In this document: one piece after another, positions 7,659 through 16,431 of the stretch | Layout of the letters: each line of letters opens with the position of its first letter | How positions within the stretch are numbered: the first letter of the stretch is position 1 | From: CAYMAZ01 sp964428185 | Lineage (GTDB): Bacteria > Bacteroidota > Bacteroidia > Bacteroidales > DTU049 | Length of the DNA: 31,962 nucleotides | Assembly (NCBI GenBank): GCA_964428185.1 | Contig: CAYRXH010000021.1 | Location: forward strand, 1-31,962 | Reading direction: 5' to 3' | Translations under genes and position numbers: made by a program | Notes under the pieces: model-generated | Seen by the model: the letters and a program-made list of their open reading frames with translations, nothing else | The model's database searches: none | Told to the model about the DNA's origin: nothing

Positions 7659-8987
7659 TTATAATTCTACTTTTCCCATGAGGGTTGCACTTGTGCAATC
7701 ATTGATACGAATTGTCACCAGTGTTCCGGGCTGATAAGCATCCAAAGTACCCTCAAAAACCACGACTTTGTTTTCCGATGTTCTACCCATGATTTCCTTT
7801 ACTGATCGCTTTGAATATCCCTCAACAAGAACTTCAAACACTTTTCCCATGTCATTGCGATTGTTTGCCAAAGAAAGTTCCTGCTGCAATGAGATTATTT
7901 CAGTGAGCCGTCTGGTTTTGACTGCTTTAGGAACATCATCCTTCATGGTTTTTGCAGCAATAGTACCAGGGCGTTCACTATACTTAAACATAAATGCATA
8001 AAAAAAGCCTGCATCCTTCATTAACGAAAGAGTTTGCAGGTGTTCTTCCTCGGTTTCTCCGCAGAATCCCGTTATTATGTCTGTAGAAACTATGCATCCG
8101 GGGATAATTTTTCTAATCATCCCAATCCGTTCAAGATATGACTCTCTGGTATATTTTCTGTTCATCCGCTTCAAAACGGAAGTACTACCGGATTGAACTG
8201 GGAGATGCACTGATCGACAGATATTTGGATGATTTGCAATGCAATATAACAGCTTGTCAGAAATATCCTTTGGGTGACTTGTGGCAAAACGAAACCGGAT
8301 ATCAGGAAATTTTAGAGCAAGATGACTTAAAAGATCAGGAAAATCTGTCATCCCTTCTGTATCTTGATAAATATAAGAATTTACATTCTGACCCAATAAT
8401 GTGATTTCTTTAACTCCGGATCCAACATGTTTTGCAAGCTCTTCTGCAATGGAATGAGGTGAACGACTTCTCTCTCTTCCTCTGGTATAAGGAACAACAC
8501 AATAGGTACAGAAATTTTCACAACCTCTCATAATAGGTACAAATGCGGAGATACCAGAGCTGAGCAATTTCTCCGGAATAATATCTTCATAAGTTTCTGT
8601 ATGTGACAATACAATATCTGTGACGCGATCATTTTCAGAGTTCTCAATAATCCTCGCAATTTTTCTGTAAGAATCAGGTCCGGCAAGAAAATTTACACCA
8701 TCTTCAAGATCAAACAGCTGATTTCCAAGATGTTCTGCCATGCATCCAATAATTCCAATTTTCAAAAACTTATTCTTTTTTTTCAGAGACTGAAGTTCCG
8801 AAATCCGCTTGAAAATTCTTTGCTCAGCATTATCCCTGATTGAACAGGTATTTATAAGAATCACATCTGCATCAGCAATATCAGAAGCAAGAATATAATT
8901 GTTTTTTCGCAACAAAGTAGCTATCAATTCACTATCTGCCACATTCATCTGACATCCATACGTTTCTATGTAAACTCTCTTTGACAT
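7659..8987 (-). CDS. miaB: tRNA (N6-isopentenyl adenosine(37)-C2)-methylthiotransferase MiaB
   Basis: MiaB is a radical-SAM enzyme that adds a methylthio group to i6A37 of tRNAs reading UNN codons. The 442-residue product has the usual three-domain layout. The N-terminal MTTase domain carries cluster cysteines C12 (YGCQMN), C48 (NTCSIRDNA) and C82 (GCMAE). The radical-SAM core has CxxxCxxC at C156, C160 and C163 (GCENFCTYCVVPYTRGRERS). The last ~60 residues form a TRAM RNA-binding domain ending near the C-terminus. Length and motifs are those of a complete enzyme. MiaB is favoured over MtaB or RimO by the YGCQMN and SRSP motifs and by the length. The ATG at 8987 is supported by MSKRVYIETYGCQMN and a promoter box ~18 nt upstream. 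Confidence 0.95.
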   Translation of the reverse strand: MSKRVYIETYGCQMNVADSELIATLLRKNNYILASDIADADVILINTCSIRDNAEQRIFKRISELQSLKKKNKFLKIGIIGCMAEHLGNQLFDLEDGVNFLAGPDSYRKIARIIENSENDRVTDIVLSHTETYEDIIPEKLLSSGISAFVPIMRGCENFCTYCVVPYTRGRERSRSPHSIAEELAKHVGSGVKEITLLGQNVNSYIYQDTEGMTDFPDLLSHLALKFPDIRFRFATSHPKDISDKLLYCIANHPNICRSVHLPVQSGSTSVLKRMNRKYTRESYLERIGMIRKIIPGCIVSTDIITGFCGETEEEHLQTLSLMKDAGFFYAFMFKYSERPGTIAAKTMKDDVPKAVKTRRLTEIISLQQELSLANNRNDMGKVFEVLVEGYSKRSVKEIMGRTSENKVVVFEGTLDAYQPGTLVTIRINDCTSATLMGKVEL

Positions 8988-9004
8988 TTCATCTTAATAG
9001 AATG

Positions 9005-9012
9005 CAAAATTA
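9005..9012 (-). promoter_or_regulatory. -7 promoter box of miaB
   Basis: The minus strand reads TAATTTTG followed by C, a full match to TAnnTTTG. The predicted start near 9000 gives a leader of about 13 nt before the miaB ATG. No clear -33 TTG is seen. Confidence 0.5.
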
Positions 9013-9136
9013 GTGTGTTTTTTTATAAAAAATTTTTCTTCATGATTTATGTGTCTAACCATTTAATAATCTGTTCATTATCATGTGATATTAAACTTGA
9101 ATTTAATTCCGAATGCAAGGGTATACATTATAAAGT

Positions 9137-9168
9137 TTTGCCGGTTTGAATTGAATTGATTTATTTTG
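9137..9168 (+). promoter_or_regulatory. Probable topA promoter
   Basis: TTTG (9137-9140) is followed after 20 nt by TTATTTTG (9161-9168), one mismatch from TAnnTTTG, at the normal Bacteroidetes -33/-7 spacing. Transcription would begin near 9173, about 19 nt before the ATG at 9192, and this placement argues against the upstream ATG at 9156. Confidence 0.4.
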
Positions 9169-9191
9169 CGAAAATTTTCAACAATACATCT

Positions 9192-11516
9192 ATGTCAAAA
9201 AATCTTGTCATTGTAGAGTCACCTGCCAAAGCCAGAACAATTGAAAAGATACTCGGGAAAGACTATATCGTCAAATCATGTAACGGCCATATTCGTGATC
9301 TCTCCAAAAAGGATATCAGTATAGAAATTCAGAATGATTTCAAACCAATCTACGAACTTCTTCCGGAAAAAAAGGCTATACTGAATGATCTTCAGAAAAG
9401 TGCCAAAACAAGTGAAAAAGTATGGCTTGCCACTGACGAGGACCGCGAAGGGGAAGCCATTTCCTGGCACCTGTTTGAAGCTCTTAACCTTGATGCCAGC
9501 AAAACTGACAGGATCACTTTCCATGAGATAACAAAAAACGCCATTCTTGAATCTATCAGAAACCCCAGAAAAATTAATAAAATGCTGGTCGATGCCCAAC
9601 AGGCAAGGCGGGTTCTGGACAGAATTGTAGGGTACGAGCTTTCACCGTTACTGTGGAAAAAAGTCAGACCGGGGCTATCAGCAGGACGGGTTCAGTCTGT
9701 GGCAGTAAAACTCATTGTAGAACGTGAAGATGAAATTCGAAAATTCAATTCTGAATCATCATATCGTGTTGTTGCATTATTTATTATTCAGAAAAACAAA
9801 ACAGAAAAAATTATTGAAGCTGAGCTTTCTCACAGGTTTGCAGATAAAAAGCAGGCAGGCATATTTCTTGAATCCTGTAAGGAAGCAATATTTGAAATAC
9901 TTGACACAGAGAAAAAACCTTCTGCAAAATCTCCTGCACCACCTTTTACTACTTCATCACTTCAGCAGGAAGCCAGCCGGAAACTTGGTTTTCCGGTTGC
10001 CAAAACAATGGTTGTAGCCCAGCAATTGTATGAAACAGGGAAAATCACATACATGAGAACTGACTCTGTAAATCTTTCTGATCTGGCAATTGCCTCAGCA
10101 AAAAAAGTAATTGAATCACTGTTCGGCAAAGAGTATTCACAGCTAAGAAAATTTACCGGAAAAATTAAGGGTGCTCAGGAAGCACATGAGGCAATCAGGC
10201 CTACATACCTTAGCAATAGTGAGATTGAAGGAACCAAGGATCAGAAAAACCTGTATGACCTAATCTGGAAACGAACAATAGCCTCCCAGATGAGCAATGC
10301 TAGTATTGAGAAAACCACTATCACCATCTCCTCCCCTGAAAACAAATATTCTTTTATTGCCAAAGGAGAGGTCATCTTGTTTGACGGCTTTTTAAAGGTA
10401 TACAAAGAATCTGAAGATGACGAGGAACAGCAGGAAGGGAGCAAGGTTCTTCCAACCGTCAGCAAAGGCGATATTCTTCAATACAAGCAGATCGTTGCCA
10501 CCCAGAGATTCTCACAGCCTCCATTCAGATACTCAGAGGCAAGTCTTGTTAAAAAACTTGAGGAGCTGGGGATAGGAAGACCTTCCACTTACGCTCCAAT
10601 TATTTCTACAATTCAGAAAAGAGATTACGTTGTGAAAGAAACCAGGAAAGGTTCTGAACGCAATTATGACAACCTAACTCTTGCCAGAGGAAAAGTACTC
10701 GAAGAAGTTCTCACTGAAAACTATGGAGCCGAAAAAAACAAATTGTTTCCTACAGATCTCGGGATCATTGTTACAGGCTTCTTAAACGAAAACTTTTCTT
10801 CAATTGTTGATTATCAATTTACTGCAACTGTTGAAAAACAATTCGATGAAATTGCTTCTGGAGATATCAAATGGACAGAAATGATCAGAACTTTTTATAG
10901 TGATTTTCATCCAAAAATTGAGCAAACAGGAACTGAAAGTAAAAAATTTATTGGAGAACGACTTCTTGGAACTGACCCCGAAACTGGCATGAATGTTTAT
11001 GCCAAGGTTGGAAGATATGGACCGCTAATTCAGATTGGCGAAACTGGTGGAGAACCTAAACCAAAATTTGCAAGTCTCCTGAAACACCAGTCCATTCAGG
11101 ATATTAGTCTGAAAGACGCTTTGCAGCTTTTCAGATTCCCGATTACCCTCGGCAAACATGAAAACAATGATGTTATTGTCAGTGTTGGCCCTTATGGTCC
11201 CTATGTGAAGTTTGAAAATAGATTTTACCAGATTCCTCCACAGGTAAATCCTCTGGAAGTTACTCTGAAACAAGCTCTTGAAATCATAGAAACCAAGAAA
11301 AAAGGAGCAGAAACATCAATCATTAACAGCTTTGACAATGACCCTGACTTATCCATCAGAAAGGGGAAGTGGGGAATGTATATCAAGTATAAGAATGACA
11401 ATTATAAGCTGCCTAAAGGTTATGATCCTGAAACGATGACAAAAGATGACTGCATGATCATCATTGAAACAGCGAAACAAAATCCTCCAAAAAAGAAATC
11501 ATTAAAAAAGAAATAG
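9192..11516 (+). CDS. topA: DNA topoisomerase I (type IA)
   Basis: Topoisomerase I relaxes negative supercoils by transient single-strand cleavage. The 774-residue product opens with the Toprim domain: VIVESPAKA carrying the catalytic Glu at about residue 8, and TDEDREGE with D82 and D84 for Mg2+. The active-site tyrosine is Y287 in ITYMRTDSVNLS. The core also has the GLSAGRVQSVAVKLIVERE and RPSTYAPIISTIQKR motifs. The C-terminal part has Toprim C-terminal repeats (GRYGPLIQIGE, VGPYGPYVKFE, KWGMYIKY) rather than zinc fingers, and ends in a lysine-rich tail. The ATG at 9192 (MSKNLVIVESP) is preferred to 9156, which would add 12 non-family residues overlapping the promoter. The stop is one base before the next gene. 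Confidence 0.96.
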   Translation: MSKNLVIVESPAKARTIEKILGKDYIVKSCNGHIRDLSKKDISIEIQNDFKPIYELLPEKKAILNDLQKSAKTSEKVWLATDEDREGEAISWHLFEALNLDASKTDRITFHEITKNAILESIRNPRKINKMLVDAQQARRVLDRIVGYELSPLLWKKVRPGLSAGRVQSVAVKLIVEREDEIRKFNSESSYRVVALFIIQKNKTEKIIEAELSHRFADKKQAGIFLESCKEAIFEILDTEKKPSAKSPAPPFTTSSLQQEASRKLGFPVAKTMVVAQQLYETGKITYMRTDSVNLSDLAIASAKKVIESLFGKEYSQLRKFTGKIKGAQEAHEAIRPTYLSNSEIEGTKDQKNLYDLIWKRTIASQMSNASIEKTTITISSPENKYSFIAKGEVILFDGFLKVYKESEDDEEQQEGSKVLPTVSKGDILQYKQIVATQRFSQPPFRYSEASLVKKLEELGIGRPSTYAPIISTIQKRDYVVKETRKGSERNYDNLTLARGKVLEEVLTENYGAEKNKLFPTDLGIIVTGFLNENFSSIVDYQFTATVEKQFDEIASGDIKWTEMIRTFYSDFHPKIEQTGTESKKFIGERLLGTDPETGMNVYAKVGRYGPLIQIGETGGEPKPKFASLLKHQSIQDISLKDALQLFRFPITLGKHENNDVIVSVGPYGPYVKFENRFYQIPPQVNPLEVTLKQALEIIETKKKGAETSIINSFDNDPDLSIRKGKWGMYIKYKNDNYKLPKGYDPETMTKDDCMIIIETAKQNPPKKKSLKKK

Positions 11517-11517
11517 C

Positions 11518-12690
11518 ATGGTTGAATGGCAGGAATTTCTTGAATCATCCTTGCTTTCAGATAGTTTTTTAAAAACTCTTGGAAAGCATTCATTGGGTGC
11601 ATGCATCGAAAGACACAAAAACGACCGATTTCCAGACACTGATATTTCAGAAATCATCATAATTGGTGTACCTGAAGACAGAAACTCTGATGGCAACCGC
11701 GGTTGCTCAAAAGCACCTGATAAAATCCGTGAGCAATTATATAAACTCATGAACAGAACGCCTGAAATAAAAATTGCTGACATTGGCAATATTAGGCCCG
11801 GAGAGAAGCCACAAGACACATATATTGCACTTTCTCTGATTTTGTCTGATTTGATACAGGATAAAAAATTTCCTATCATCCTTGGAGGATCAAATGATAT
11901 TGCCTATGCTAATTATCTGGCCTATGAAAAAATCGGTCAGATTATCAATATTGCAGCAATTGATCATCGGTTTGACTTGGGTACACCAGACTCTCCAATG
12001 AATTCTCAAACATATCTCAACAAAATTGTTTTAAGCCGCCCCAACTATTTATTCAATTACACCAATATCGGATATCAAACTTATTTTATTGATCAGGATA
12101 TGACAATGCTGATGAATCAACTTTTCTTTGATTCATACAGACTGGGGATAATTCGCTCCGATCTGGATGAGGCTGAACCTCTCCTGAGAAATGCTGACAT
12201 GCTAAGTATTGATACAGGTTCTATCAGGCAGTCAGATGCTCCGGGCAATGAACATGCCTCACCAAATGGTTTCTATGGAGAAGAGATCTGTCGTATATGC
12301 AGATATGCAGGAATGAGTGACAAACTTACCTCTGCCGGTTTTTATGAAATGAATCCTGTGTATGACAATCATGACCAGACTGCAAAGCTCATCGCCCAGA
12401 TGATCTGGTTTCTTATTGAAGGATATTCCCTGAGAAAACATGACAATCCTCGCTTTGACAGTGAAGATTATATTCGGTATCATGTATTCAGCAAAAAAGC
12501 TGATAGAGAAATTCTGTTCTTTAAAAGCAAAAAATCAGGAAGATGGTGGATGGAAGTCCCTTGCCCGGCAAATAGTGATGAACGATACAAGCGTCATTAT
12601 CTGATTGCATGTTCATACAAAGACTATCAAACTGCTCTTCAGGATGAGCTCCCTGATAAATGGTGGCAAACATATCAGAAAATCATGTAG
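11518..12690 (+). CDS. Arginase/formimidoylglutamase-fold protein with degenerate metal site
   Basis: The 390-residue product has the overall pattern of ureohydrolases: VPEDRNSDGNRGCSKAPDKIR near the start, then FPIILGGSND, INIAAIDHRFDLG, ADMLSIDTGSI, and the late SAGFYEMNPVYDNHDQTA. Active enzymes hold two Mn2+ with GG-x-H-S, DAHxD and DxDxxDP. Here these read GGSND (123-127), DHRFD (149-153) and SIDTGS (230-235), so several ligands seem replaced. A C-terminal extension of ~85 residues (GRWWMEVPCP, YLIACSYKDYQTAL) follows the fold. Automated annotation would probably say formimidoylglutamase; I doubt it has that activity. The gene starts one base after the topA stop and is surely cotranscribed with it. 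It is followed by the T9SS core genes after a 140-nt gap. Confidence 0.75.
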   Translation: MVEWQEFLESSLLSDSFLKTLGKHSLGACIERHKNDRFPDTDISEIIIIGVPEDRNSDGNRGCSKAPDKIREQLYKLMNRTPEIKIADIGNIRPGEKPQDTYIALSLILSDLIQDKKFPIILGGSNDIAYANYLAYEKIGQIINIAAIDHRFDLGTPDSPMNSQTYLNKIVLSRPNYLFNYTNIGYQTYFIDQDMTMLMNQLFFDSYRLGIIRSDLDEAEPLLRNADMLSIDTGSIRQSDAPGNEHASPNGFYGEEICRICRYAGMSDKLTSAGFYEMNPVYDNHDQTAKLIAQMIWFLIEGYSLRKHDNPRFDSEDYIRYHVFSKKADREILFFKSKKSGRWWMEVPCPANSDERYKRHYLIACSYKDYQTALQDELPDKWWQTYQKIM

Positions 12691-12830
12691 GAATCAATTA
12701 TTTTTTTGTAACTTTTTAAAAAAAATTCGGTTTAAGGTCAAAAAAAATTAACAACTGTTTGTTAATATCAAAAATTCTTTGTTATTTTATGCCCGATTTC
12801 AGTGATCAGTATTTAATATCAACAACAATT

Positions 12831-13838
12831 ATGAAAAAATATTTATTTTTTTCTGTTATTTTACTTTTAGTAGGCCTCTGTTCATCAACAACTTATGCCC
12901 AACAGGAGGTACAATTCAGCCACAATATGTTCAACATTTTATCCTTTAATCCAGGGTATGCAGGGAGCAATGATCAGATTTGTCTGAATTCGATCGTCAG
13001 ACAACAATGGATGGGATTCAGTGAAACCAATCCTGATGGGGACACATACAGTGTTGCACCTCAGACTTATCTTTTCAGTATTGACGGCAATTTGAATCCA
13101 ATCCGAGGAGGACTTGGTGCGGTAGTTTACAAAGATAAACTGGGACATGAAGACAATATTGGATTCAAGTTTGGTTATGCTTACAGAAGGGTCATTGGCT
13201 CGGGTCAGGCAGGGTTTGGACTCATGGCAGGATTTTTAAATAAAACCATCAATTATGAAGGGTTTTTTTCTATTGATGAAAACGACCCTCTTCTTTTGGG
13301 AAGTAAGGAAAGCGACATGATTTTTGACCTTTCATTTGGAGCATATTACAGAGTTCCCGGACAATGGTATGCAGGAATTTCTTCATCCCAGCTTCTTCAA
13401 TCCGAATCAGATTTTTCATCTGCTACTACACTTGCCAGTCCTCAGTTAAAGCGGCATTATTTTCTAATTGGTGGATACCAGTACACTATACCTAGCGCTC
13501 CTGATTTTGAGCTCCAACCATCTTTATTCATTAAAACAGATTTTGTATCAGCTCAGTATGATGTGAACTGCCTTGTTATGTATCAATCTCAGTTTTGGGC
13601 AGGTCTGAGTTACCGTCCCGTTGATGCTTTTGTTTTTCTTGCAGGAGCATATCCTTTCGCAAACGGAACTTCCCCGGGACTTGAATCTCTTCGCGTTGGA
13701 ATATCCTATGACTTCACAACATCAGCTATGGGTGCTCAGGGAAGAAGCAATGGCAGTGCTGAAATCTATCTGGGATATTGTTTTAAAATCATTATTCCAA
13801 AATATGAATCAAGTTACAAAAATGTCAGACACTTGTAA
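12831..13838 (+). CDS. porP: PorP/SprF family type IX secretion outer-membrane protein
   Basis: This is an outer-membrane beta-barrel of the PorP/SprF family, needed for T9SS function and, in gliders, for SprB-type adhesin export. The 335-residue product has a signal peptide (about 1-24, ending TYAQ), the family opening VQFSHNMFNILSFNPGYAGS, the RQQWMGF motif, and alternating aromatic strands through to the C-terminal YLGYCFKI. The ATG at 12831 (MKKYLFFS) fits a signal peptide; an ATG-less extension to 12759 does not. The position directly ahead of gldKLMN matches the porPKLMN order of Porphyromonas gingivalis, so I use the porP name, but many genomes hold several family members and sprF is equally possible. 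The gldK promoter overlaps its last codons. Confidence 0.88.
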   Translation: MKKYLFFSVILLLVGLCSSTTYAQQEVQFSHNMFNILSFNPGYAGSNDQICLNSIVRQQWMGFSETNPDGDTYSVAPQTYLFSIDGNLNPIRGGLGAVVYKDKLGHEDNIGFKFGYAYRRVIGSGQAGFGLMAGFLNKTINYEGFFSIDENDPLLLGSKESDMIFDLSFGAYYRVPGQWYAGISSSQLLQSESDFSSATTLASPQLKRHYFLIGGYQYTIPSAPDFELQPSLFIKTDFVSAQYDVNCLVMYQSQFWAGLSYRPVDAFVFLAGAYPFANGTSPGLESLRVGISYDFTTSAMGAQGRSNGSAEIYLGYCFKIIIPKYESSYKNVRHL

Positions 13839-13863
13839 TATTCATTGAAACTTTTTAAATTTG
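13833..13863 (+). promoter_or_regulatory. Promoter of the gldKLMN operon
   Basis: TTG (13833-13835) is separated by 20 nt from TAAATTTG (13856-13863), a complete Bacteroidetes -33/-7 promoter. The start point near 13868 gives a leader of about 37 nt before gldK. The -33 triplet is the last sense codon of the porP-like gene, so gldKLMN can be transcribed independently of it. Confidence 0.7.
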
Positions 13864-13904
13864 CAGCCGTAAAATAAAATTTGAGTCAGTAAACAAAGAT
13901 AACC

Positions 13905-15290
13905 ATGAAAATAAACATCTTGAACAGAAAGCAAAGAATGGCAGTGGTGGTGATGATTGCAGCACTGTTATGGGGGTGCTCCAATTCCGACCGTGGCAAC
14001 CTGGTCGGCGTACAGGACCGAGAAGCCTGGTATCAACCTGATCCGATCGGAATGTTGTTCATTCCTCACGGAAGTTACAACATGGGTCAAAACGATCAGG
14101 ATGTCCCATACAGCCATATTGCTACATCAAAAACAGTTACTGTGACTGCGTTTTACATGGATGAGACAGAAATCACCAACAATGAATACAGACAGTTTGT
14201 ATATTGGGTTAGAGACTCAATTGCCAGACGTATTCTTGGTGATATTGATGAAACTTATCTGATAATGCAGGATGAATATGGTGAAGATCTGGATCCTCCC
14301 TACCTGAACTGGAAAAAGAAAATTCAATGGGACGGAGAACAGGAGCGCGAAGCACTGTCAGAACTTTACCTGCAGGAACATGAACGTTTTTATCGCAGAA
14401 AAGAACTTGATACCAGAAAATTGAACTATGAGTACTGGTGGATTGATTATCGTGCTGCTGCACAGAAAGATTATCAAAATCCCACTGTTTCTCCAGATAT
14501 CAACACCGGATCATGGATGAACAGACCTCAAGGATACAAGGATAGATCTGTATATATCAAGCGGGATGTTATAAATGTATATCCTGATACTTTATGCTGG
14601 GTTCATGATTTTACTTATTCATTCAATGAACCTATGACGCAGATGTATTTCTGGCACCCAGCTTACGACCATTACCCTGTAGTAGGTGTTAACTGGAAAC
14701 AAGCCAGAGCATTTTCTATTTGGAGAACCAATTATCTGAATGCATATCTTGAAGGCAAACTTGGAATGTCCAGAGTGAATGATTTCCGTCTTCCCACAGA
14801 ATCTGAATGGGAATGGGCTGCCCGCGGCGGCCTCGATCTGAGCCCCTATCCCTGGGGAGGTCCTTATATCAGAAACAGTAACGGATGTTTCCTTGGAAAC
14901 TACAAACCTTTGCGTGGAAACTATCTTGATGATGGTGGTGTTTATCCTATTATTGTCGGTCACTATGCTCCCAATGATTTCGGTCTCTATGATATGGCCG
15001 GAAATGTTGCTGAATGGTGCCGTGATGCTTACAATGCTTCTTCATACAATTTTGCTCATGATCTCAATCAAACATATGACTATGAAGCAAAAGATGCTGA
15101 TGCACCTGCCATGAAAAGAAAGGTGATTCGTGGTGGATCATGGAAAGATATTGGATATTTTATGCAGGTTAGTTCCCGCTCATTTGAATATCAGGATTCA
15201 GGAAAAAGCTACGTGGGTTTCAGAAATGTTCAGTCATACATGGGACGTATGAAGGGTGATGGTCCTAACGCATCAAATGTTTACAGATAA
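13905..15290 (+). CDS. gldK: Gliding motility / T9SS lipoprotein GldK (PorK)
   Basis: GldK is an outer-membrane-anchored lipoprotein that forms the large periplasmic T9SS ring together with GldN. The 461-residue product has a type II signal peptide with lipobox ALLWGC (Cys ~25). The rest is a formylglycine-generating-enzyme-like (SUMF1) fold: IPHGSYNMGQND, FYMDETEITNNEYRQFV, RLPTESEWEWAARGG, YDMAGNVAEWCRDAY and RKVIRGGSWKD. Residues ~105-250 are a family-specific insertion with many charged and aromatic residues. The related GldJ has the same fold, but the direct succession of gldL, gldM and gldN identifies this one as GldK. Length matches the family. The promoter lies 42 nt upstream. Confidence 0.95.
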   Translation: MKINILNRKQRMAVVVMIAALLWGCSNSDRGNLVGVQDREAWYQPDPIGMLFIPHGSYNMGQNDQDVPYSHIATSKTVTVTAFYMDETEITNNEYRQFVYWVRDSIARRILGDIDETYLIMQDEYGEDLDPPYLNWKKKIQWDGEQEREALSELYLQEHERFYRRKELDTRKLNYEYWWIDYRAAAQKDYQNPTVSPDINTGSWMNRPQGYKDRSVYIKRDVINVYPDTLCWVHDFTYSFNEPMTQMYFWHPAYDHYPVVGVNWKQARAFSIWRTNYLNAYLEGKLGMSRVNDFRLPTESEWEWAARGGLDLSPYPWGGPYIRNSNGCFLGNYKPLRGNYLDDGGVYPIIVGHYAPNDFGLYDMAGNVAEWCRDAYNASSYNFAHDLNQTYDYEAKDADAPAMKRKVIRGGSWKDIGYFMQVSSRSFEYQDSGKSYVGFRNVQSYMGRMKGDGPNASNVYR

Positions 15291-15354
15291 GAAAATAAGA
15301 AAAGGGAAATTGCTAAACAATTATATTTATTAACTTAAAAAACAAATTACTGTT

Positions 15355-16416
15355 ATGGGAATTAAAAATCTTGTTGAGAGTAAAGGATATAAGAATTTTA
15401 TGTCTAAACTCTATGGTTGGGGTGCTGCAATTGTTATTTTGGGAGCCTTGTTCAAAATTCAACACTACCCTGGTGCTGGTTTAATGTTAGCTATAGGCCT
15501 TGGAACTGAAGCACTTATCTTTTTTGCATCAGCGTTCGAACCTCTCCATGTTGAACCAGACTGGAGTTTGGTATATCCTGAACTTTGGGGACTGTACCAC
15601 GAAGGAGAACCACATCCCGATGGATATGAGTTTGATGCCAAATCAGGAAAAAGTCTTCAGAAACAAACCGTTACTCAGGAACTTGACAGCATGCTTGAGC
15701 AGGCAAAAATTGGACCTGAACTCATTGCCAGTCTTGGTGAAGGCATGAGAAACCTGAGTGAAAATGCACTTAAACTTTCGGGAGTAGCTGATGCTGCCGG
15801 AGCAACAAACTCATTTGTTGCCAATCTTTCAGAAGCTTCAACAAGTGTTCAGAAGCTGAGCAATGTTTATGACAAAACCAATGAAGTTTTAAGTCAAAGT
15901 TTAGGTGTAAGTGAAGAATTTACTTCTTCTGTAAAAAATGCAACAGCATCTGCAAATCAGACAAGTCAGGCATTCGGATCAATTGCTGGTGCATTGCAAA
16001 GTGATATCAAAGCAAATGAAGAATATGTCAGCAGTATTAAATATGCAACTCAAAGCGCACAAAGTCTTGCTGAAAAATATTCACAGTCAGCTGAATCTCT
16101 GACAAAATCTGCCCAAGCTATTGATTTTTCACAGGTTGACGGAAAATCATACGGTGATCAGATTCAGAAAATCACTAAAAATCTTGCTGCACTGAATGCT
16201 GTTTACGAACTTCAACTTCAGGGAGCTTCTGCTCAGGTTGAGAAGGTTCAGGAAATGCAGGAATCAGTCAATGTTTTTGTTAACAACATCAATGCATCTG
16301 TTGCAAGTGTTACAAAATACAAAGAACAGGCTGATGTACTTGCAAGCAATCTGTCAGCATTAAATACAGTATATGGCAATATGCTTGCCGCAATGAACGT
16401 GAATGTAAACAAATAA
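15355..16416 (+). CDS. gldL: T9SS inner-membrane motor protein GldL (PorL)
   Basis: GldL is the stator-like part of the proton-driven GldLM motor that powers T9SS and gliding. The 353-residue product has two N-terminal membrane helices (about 20-36 and 41-60). K34 in GALFKIQHYPG and E52 in LGTEALIFFASAFEP are the likely counterparts of the conserved Lys and Glu inside the helices that are linked to proton flow. The remaining ~270 residues are cytoplasmic by the usual topology, rich in Ala, Ser and Gln, and look largely helical with repeated Asn-Ala/Leu-Tyr segments (LNAVYELQL, LNTVYGNML). This is longer than the ~215-residue Flavobacterium GldL and nearer to PorL. It lies 64 nt after gldK and 15 nt before gldM. 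Confidence 0.94.
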   Translation: MGIKNLVESKGYKNFMSKLYGWGAAIVILGALFKIQHYPGAGLMLAIGLGTEALIFFASAFEPLHVEPDWSLVYPELWGLYHEGEPHPDGYEFDAKSGKSLQKQTVTQELDSMLEQAKIGPELIASLGEGMRNLSENALKLSGVADAAGATNSFVANLSEASTSVQKLSNVYDKTNEVLSQSLGVSEEFTSSVKNATASANQTSQAFGSIAGALQSDIKANEEYVSSIKYATQSAQSLAEKYSQSAESLTKSAQAIDFSQVDGKSYGDQIQKITKNLAALNAVYELQLQGASAQVEKVQEMQESVNVFVNNINASVASVTKYKEQADVLASNLSALNTVYGNMLAAMNVNVNK

Positions 16417-16431
16417 AACGAGGAAAGATTT

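Noticed and set aside
8138..8404. 88-residue plus-strand frame inside miaB
   Set aside because: It is antisense to a well-conserved gene and shows no family features.
12691..12830. Promoter or terminator between the arginase-like and porP-like genes
   Set aside because: T-runs and TTTG words occur, but no pair has the right -33/-7 spacing and no hairpin is present, so I report nothing there.
13905..15290. gldJ or a catalytic formylglycine-generating enzyme
   Set aside because: The SUMF1-like fold is shared, but the lipobox and the following gldL, gldM and gldN identify it as gldK.
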